Part shown: positions 58,075-64,000 of the stretch, one piece after another
Position numbering within the stretch: position 1 is the stretch's first letter
Layout: each line of letters opens with the position of its first letter
Source of the DNA: Diadema setosum
Lineage: Eukaryota > Echinodermata > Echinoidea > Diadematoida > Diadematidae
Reading direction: 5' to 3'
NCBI GenBank assembly: GCA_033980235.1
Contig: CM067077.1
Coordinates: 310,001-374,000 of the forward strand
DNA length: 64,000 bases
Notes under the pieces: generated by a model
Databases searched by the model: none
The model's input: the letters and a program-made list of their open reading frames with translations, nothing else
Told to the model about the DNA's origin: nothing
Program-made: the position numbers and the translations under genes

Positions 58075-58540
58075 AATACCGGGTTTAATTATTGCATCCT
58101 GTTAAGACATATCTTTTGTATTTATCTCAGTCAATCTATTAAAAATAAATGGAATATCCTGTGTTTTGCTTTGCCCGCTCCATATACTGGTTCTTTTTCT
58201 CTGATCGTCATTATTAAAGCTTAATTATCTGGTTATGAATCTCCATTTGCCTAAGACCCAAAGAGATATTAGTTCTCATGATGTTTATAACTGCTGAATA
58301 GATTACATTTTAAAGATTTTGTAATTCCATCACCTCTTATGTTTCTTGTATTTGTTTTAGATAAAATCTTTATTCAGACTGGTGACTGAATCATGTCAAG
58401 TGTGTACAATTTATTAATGTTTAATCTATATTTTGCACAAAACCTTTTTGTTGTCCGTCAAACAGTGTAATATAGATATTTTGTGTCACTACAAATGTTG
58501 ATTGGTCTGAATAAAGGCTATAAAAAGCGTAAAAAAAAAA
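57302..58540 (+). mobile_element. 5'-truncated LINE, 3' end
   Basis: Remnant of a non-LTR retrotransposon on the plus strand. It contains the reverse transcriptase C-terminal region, about 460 bp of 3' UTR and an A10 tail at about 58531-58540 preceded by AATAAAGG. The left boundary is uncertain. Confidence 0.7.
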
Positions 58541-58817
58541 CTACGAATGCCGTAGTTTGGAATAAACGAAACGAAGAACTGATGTTGTCTTTCAATGATT
58601 AAAATAAGAAACCTGATTTCGGGAGCATTGTCATTTTGAATAATTAAAACGTGTTATTGCATGTTAGTCACTCGTTAAGTACATTACATCAATTAATTAA
58701 TATCATATTAAGAACTTATCAATTTACTGCACTAAAAGTGGTTCAAACGGATCGCATTCGTATGGTGTGGTGTGGTTACGTAGAAAACATCAGAAGTAAT
58801 GGGAGTAACAGAAGTAT
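58541..58817. other. Short intergenic segment, no gene seen
   Basis: AT-rich sequence between the LINE tail and the AGT microsatellite. Nothing further recognised. Confidence 0.4.
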
Positions 58818-58819
58818 AA

Positions 58820-58857
<38 letters not shown>

Positions 58858-58859
58858 AA

Positions 58860-58915
<56 letters not shown>

Positions 58916-58917
58916 AA

Positions 58918-58953
<36 letters not shown>

Positions 58954-58954
58954 C

Positions 58955-58996
<42 letters not shown>
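58818..58996. repeat. (AGT)n microsatellite, split by an insertion
   Basis: About 180 bp of AGT with a few AAT and AGC variants. Further AGT units resume after 60697, so the neighbouring element inserted into this array. Confidence 0.92.
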
Positions 58997-60693
58997 CAGT
59001 GGCGTATCTAGGGAAAACGGCGCCCGGGGCAAGCACGAAAATTGCGCCCCTAATTTCTGAAAAAGTGTTCAACCCCAACCCCATTCCGGTAGGTCCACAT
59101 GATGCTTTTTCAAGCACTTAAAAGGGATCTTTTGAGGGTGATTTAAATGTAATGAATTGTGATAGATTTTGGCGAGCGAGCGCAGCGAGCGAGCCGAAAA
59201 TTTTTGTATTTCAGCTTACAAAACATGGAATTCTTGTCATTTTTTGCTTACCAAATCTTACAATTCTAATCAAGATATAGTGACAGCCTTATAGATATCG
59301 ATTTATACCAAAAAAACTGAGGACTTTAAAAAAAAAACTCTAGATTAGTGAGCGCGAGTGAGCTGAAATTTGTAAATGTCCTCGTCATCATCACGTATTG
59401 TTCTTATCTTTTTTTATATATGAATTTTAGCGAGCGAGCGCAGCGAGCGAGCCGAAAATTTTTGTATTTCAGTTTACAAAACATGGAATTCTTGTCATTG
59501 TTTGCTTATTAAATCTCACAATTAGAGTGACGACCTTATAGATAACGATTTATACCAACAAACTAAGGACTTGAAAAAATACTCTAAATTAGTACGAGCA
59601 AGTGAGCCGAAATTTGTATATTTCTGCGTCATCATTACGTTTTTTTTCTTATCTTTTTTGATTTATTTTTTGCGCCCCCCTCCCCCGTATGTTCGAAACC
59701 GTTGGCGTCCTCTTTTGATCCAATCGGCGATCGCTTCAGAACGAATGAAATTGCAGTCGCTGCTCCGTGTAACATTTTTTCCTGCTAAACATAAAATGAC
59801 ATGAGTGAACACAATAGACATTATCATTGTCCGCGTCATCGTCACGTTTTGTTCTTATCTTCTTCTCTTTGTTTATACAAATTTTGGCGAGCGAGCGCAG
59901 CGAGCGAGCTGAAAATTTTTGTATTTCGGCTTATAGACCAAATCATGAAACTCTTGTCATTTTTTGCTTATTAAATCTTACAATTCTAATCAAGATATAG
60001 CGACGGCCTTATAGATAACGATTTATACCAACAAACTGAGGACTTGAAAAAATACTCTAAATTAGTACGAGCGAGTGAGCCGAAATTTGTATATTTCCGC
60101 GTCATCATTGCGTTTTGTTCTTATCTTGTTTGATTTGTTGTTGTTTTTTGCGCCCCCCCCCCCCCCCGTATGTTCGAAACCGTTGACGCCCTCTTTTGAT
60201 CCAATTGGCGATCGCTTCAGAACGAATGAAATTACAGCCGCTGCTCCGTGAAACATTTTGCCGGCTAAATATAAAATGACATGTGTGAACACAATAGACA
60301 CTGTCATTTTGTCATCATCACGTTTTGTTCTTACCTTCTTTTTTATATAAATTTTGGCGAGCGAGCGCAGCGAGCGAGCCGAAAATTGTTGTATTTCAGC
60401 TCACAGAACATGGAATTTTTGTGTGAACACAATAAACATTGTCATTTTGTCCGCGTCATCATCATGTTTTGTTTTTACCTTGTTTGATTTGGTTTTCTGC
60501 CCCCCCACCATTCTCCCTCCCCCTTCCGGGCGAGTTTTTTTTTTTTTTTTTTTTTCGTCTTCTTCTTTTTCTTCTTTTCTTTTTCTTTTCTTTTTTTTTC
60601 TTCTTCTTCTTCGTTTTTTTTTTTCGTTTTTTTGCGCCCCCAAGGAGTGGCGCCCGGGGCACGTGCCCCCCCCCCCCCCTAGAAACGCCACTG
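58997..60693. mobile_element. Non-autonomous DNA transposon with CAGTGGCG ends
   Basis: The left end CAGTGGCGTATCTAGGG and the inverse of the right end CAGTGGCGTTTCTAGGG match at 16 of 17. A GGCGCCCGGGGCA-like block lies just inside both ends. The interior holds four copies of a GCGAGCGAGCGC-AGCGAGCG block (near 59173, 59430, 59887, 60357) within degenerate direct repeats of about 460 bp. No transposase frame is present. CAGTGGCG ends recall hAT-type elements, but an 8-bp duplication cannot be read because the target is a microsatellite. Confidence 0.7.
60535..60632. repeat. Pyrimidine-rich low-complexity tract
   Basis: T-runs and CTT units inside the right part of the transposon. Phe/Ser or Lys/Arg frames across it are artefacts. 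Confidence 0.85.
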
Positions 60694-63600
60694 GTTACTA
60701 GTAGTAGTATAATGTAGTTCTAGAAGTAGAAGTAAGATAGGAGTAAAAGTAGTAGCTGTTGTAGCAGGCCTAACAGTTTGTAGTAGAAATGGCAGCAGCA
60801 GCATTAGTATTAGTAGTAGTAGTGGAGAAGTCGCAGCAGTAGCAGCAGAAGTATGGATGTACTATCTGTTGCTTGTTGTTGTTGTTGTTGTTTTGTTGTT
60901 GTTGTACTTGAACTGAATTATAGAATAACCAAAAGTAGAATTAGACTATCGCAGGTACAGTAACAGGAGCGGCATGTCAACTTTCAGTTATTTGATTACC
61001 CACAGCAGAGCTCCTAAAGGGGCCCATCCCATAGTTGGTTGATTGAGTTACAGAATTTGATAGTTTAGTATCGAGCTATTCCCCTTTTGGATTTAAACTA
61101 TATATCGCTAATGAATCCTAGGAAAAATAAAACACTTGCCGCGCAAATGAACCTCGATCTTAATTAGTCTTCCCGTCCGAGAGAGAGTTTCAAGGAGTCG
61201 ATCCAAGGCCTAAAATAGTTTGAAACCACCAGAAATAACCCCTCCTGTCAATTGTTCGCGCCTATGAATCATCACCGGAGCTCCAAGGGTTGCCAATGGG
61301 GGCGGGAGGGGGAAAAGTTTGGAGACACGCGTGTACATTTGAGGACTAACATTACGGGCAACCGGAAATAAATACCAAAGCTCCTGGTGACTGCCGTGCG
61401 CTGAGTACGTGCCGTTTGACATAACCAGGCTCAGTACAAGTCACTGTACATTTGTATTAGAATATTCTTGTGCTTGTGTGCATGATGTAATGTAACCTTG
61501 TTTTTCAACTTCAATTCGTTTTCTTTTTTAATTTCCTTTAATCTATTTTTCATATCAAAACAATGATTCAAATAACATCTAAGTGGAAAGTTATTACGAA
61601 GAAACAACCATTTTTGTAGAAGCAGATGAAAAGTAGTTTAAGGTTTTACAACGAAGCAAATACGAAAATGAACATGAAAGAAGCGTCAAATGACAAAATA
61701 ATGTATGTCCACATGTACAATCTATTAGTGTACTACCAAAAAAAAATCATAAAAAGTCATGAGTCTTTCTGATATTGTATGAATATTCGTTATTACCGAA
61801 ATGCATGAAAGATAGCACAGAATGGTAAACTGCAATAGATCTACTTCTAGCGTTTGAAGTTCCTCTTGTATTATTTTTTTTTCTGTATTGTAGCTATGTG
61901 CAAATATTGATAATTGATTATCACCAAAAAAAATAAAATACTCTTCCTGCTTTTTTTCCGCTTTGGCTTGTGTCTTGTCCCTTGTGTGATACCCATGCGT
62001 AGAGTTTGGATGCGATATTTGGTCTTCATTAGCAGTTTGACTAATCATTGATACACTTTAATAGAAATATTTATACAGCAACATACACTGGACAACAATG
62101 CAACTAATAATTATTGCGGGGCCACTCCTACCAAATGATCTTAAACCAGAACTCGTTCTGATGAAAAGATCACAATATCGGTTCTTCATGTTTGTATAAC
62201 TATTTACTGACTCTTCATTGTCAGATCGTCATCGAGTTCTACCTCCTGCTCCCTTCCCATCACACTCCTTCCTTTTCACCCTTCCCAAATCATTCCGTTC
62301 CTTGTAATCACAGGAAGATGCTTACTCATAACCACCGGGTCATCCTACATGTCCTAAGCAATGACAAAACATAAGACAACAACACAATACGACGTCACTT
62401 CGAATAATGTACAAGTCAGCATTCCTTGGAATACGATATTAGTTACGTGTATACATTCATTCTGAATCAGGTTATTCATTGATTACTATTTCATGTTATT
62501 TCACTTTTGATAAACACATTGCGACTTGTGAGCTCTTGGTTCTGTATGAGTGTTATTTCAGCCGTCACAAACTCAAGTGTTTCATGTGTGATGTTATTAA
62601 AAAAGTTTAGTCACATTACATTCATTTACATTACAGCTATGAATTTTACACATTAAGACCGACTTAATTAGATGATATCGTCGAACGAATGTAACTGTAT
62701 ATATATTGGATTTTCCTCACCTTATGCTACTCCTGATAGTTCGTTGAAGTACACGCAAATAGAAATTAGATGTAAGCTACCCGTACAATTCGTCCAGTGC
62801 TTGTTTGAAGGCAAGTGATTAGATTAAGCTATGAAAACACATTTTCTGCAACTCTTGAAGAAGAATTTGTCCTACTTCTCTTACGTTCTCAAAATAACTT
62901 GAAATGAATTTGACCTTGTGTTTCTACAAAGTTTTCTTTCCTTTACGGATACTGAAACTAAACAAAATGAGCAGACATGCTTTGATGGCTGGAGGAGTGC
63001 TGAATTTAATTCACTTCTTACAAACTGGAACCCCTCCGACATAATGAGTTCCAGTCTAGAACAGGACTCTACTTGTAAAGAATTTGTTTTGAGTGAAATG
63101 AGCGCTTGCAACAGACCCATGTGAGATAATAAACGACATCCGCTTGTTTCAATTATGACAGCTTTAAGTATTAAATAAGACCTGATCTGCTTGGTTTCTC
63201 TTCCCCTTATGTCTCCCTTCGCCCATCTCTCTCTCTCCCCTCCCTACCCCTCCTTCTCCCCTCCCTACCATTCCTTCCCCCTCCCCTCCCTCCCCTCACC
63301 CCCCTCCACTATTACTTGCCCAATTTTGACGTACGTGTCTACAGTATATAAATACTTGCCTACTTATCAACCTTTCTATGCCGTTATCTCTCTATATTTC
63401 TCCCCTACGTCAACTTTCTGAATCCATATTGTGAGTGCAAATACGTGGTAAGTATTTACCTAAAGTTTATGCAATATATTCGCTGATATAATAAACATAC
63501 GAATTGAATAAAGGGGCCAAATGATTTTTTTTTTATTCTTTACCATACTTTAAAAGTTTTAGATAACGATTTTTTTTTTTTTTTTTTACAAGTGGAGGTA

Positions 63601-64000
63601 GGCATTCAAACGTCGAATGGTAACGTATAGAGAGAGAGAGAGGGGGGGGGAGACGTAGCATTTCTCTTTTACGTAAAATTGGCCATAAATGCATCCCGAA
63701 ATGTCGGTTATTTCTATGATAAAAGAACGATATTCAACCCTGAGAGAAGCCTCCCTGCATTAAATGGCACCTCTTATAATAACTCCCATGGCTCGTCTCT
63801 GTTTTCTTACATTCCTTCACTTCTGATTTCAGGTCGAAGTTGTGTCCCTTGTGTGTAAGAGAGCAGGGTAGACCTTTCTGAGGAGGGTAGATTTCGAATC
63901 TCCAGAGTAAAGCAAAGTCATACATCGTATTGGTTTTGGATATACCAAGAAAATTATCTCTGGTTATTAGATTGTAGAATACTTCCTGAAAGCAAACGTC
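60694..64000. other. Intergenic region, no supported gene
   Basis: AGT, AGC and GTT trinucleotide patches occur at 60698-60910. Further right are C-rich CCCT/TCTC stretches (about 63220-63310), T-runs (about 63529, 63571-63588) and an AG/G-run (about 63630-63650). A 60-codon frame ending at 63124 has fairly balanced composition and could be a terminal exon, but no acceptor or domain supports it. Confidence 0.4.

Noticed and set aside
58776..59117. Poly-Tyr, poly-Thr and poly-Leu frames
   Set aside because: Artefacts of the AGT microsatellite.
60354..60717. Phe/Ser-rich and Lys/Arg-rich frames
   Set aside because: They run through the pyrimidine tract inside the transposon and show no domain.
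62918..63124. Possible terminal exon of a gene
   Set aside because: Amino-acid composition is plausible, but there is no clear acceptor AG next to the readable part, no domain and no neighbouring exon that I could recognise.

Overview
This is a eukaryotic, AT-rich, repeat-laden stretch from an animal nuclear genome. Long intergenic spaces, many microsatellites, LINE and SINE debris, MITE-like DNA elements and one large Ty3/gypsy-type LTR retrotransposon point to a marine invertebrate. An echinoderm or another invertebrate deuterostome is my best guess, but the sequence does not prove it. No prokaryotic features are present. All host-gene starts were checked for ATG.

Host genes. Four convincing open reading frames lie on the + strand: 6022-7770, 11912-13696, 20972-22930 and 38858-40447. 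Each looks like a complete, uninterrupted coding sequence. Three of them (6022, 20972, 38858) are type I membrane proteins with a signal peptide, three Ig-like domains, a Thr/Ser-rich stalk, one membrane segment and a cytoplasmic tail. Their sequences have diverged strongly, yet they share one 12-cysteine scaffold, including a cysteine cluster after the second Ig domain (C-x3-C-x6-8-C-x6-7-C). The tails differ: the 20972 protein carries an ITIM-like VLYAAI, a YDN site and a PDZ-like C-terminus. The fourth gene (11912) lies between the first two receptors. It encodes a protein with an N-terminal membrane anchor and a very long disordered tail holding three PY-type tyrosine motifs, in the style of PAG/LAT transmembrane adaptors. 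Together they look like a small cluster of paired cell-surface receptors plus a candidate signalling scaffold. The physical link is seen; the functional link is inferred.

Mobile DNA. 27718-36831 is an LTR retrotransposon with two nearly identical 2.26-kb LTRs (TG...CA), a 4-bp ATAA target-site duplication, a primer-binding site matching tRNA-Ser(GCT), an intact gag-protease frame, and a pol gene that has lost reverse transcriptase, RNase H and the integrase core. Its unusually long LTR contains a 2-kb segment bounded by an exact 24-bp repeat with good splice-site sequences at both edges. Other elements are an inverted pair of tRNA-Thr-derived SINE copies (986-1498), LINE 3' ends (2957-3605, about 9557-9665, about 57302-58540), a 628-bp terminal-inverted-repeat element carrying a five-copy 82-bp array (54474-55101), a 1.7-kb CAGTGGCG-ended non-autonomous element inserted in an AGT microsatellite (58997-60693), and a 90-bp palindromic MITE (37504-37593).

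The rest, especially 40.8-53.7 kb and 60.7-64 kb, is intergenic or intronic sequence with microsatellites. I could not find supported genes there; isolated short exons of multi-exon genes could be missed by eye.
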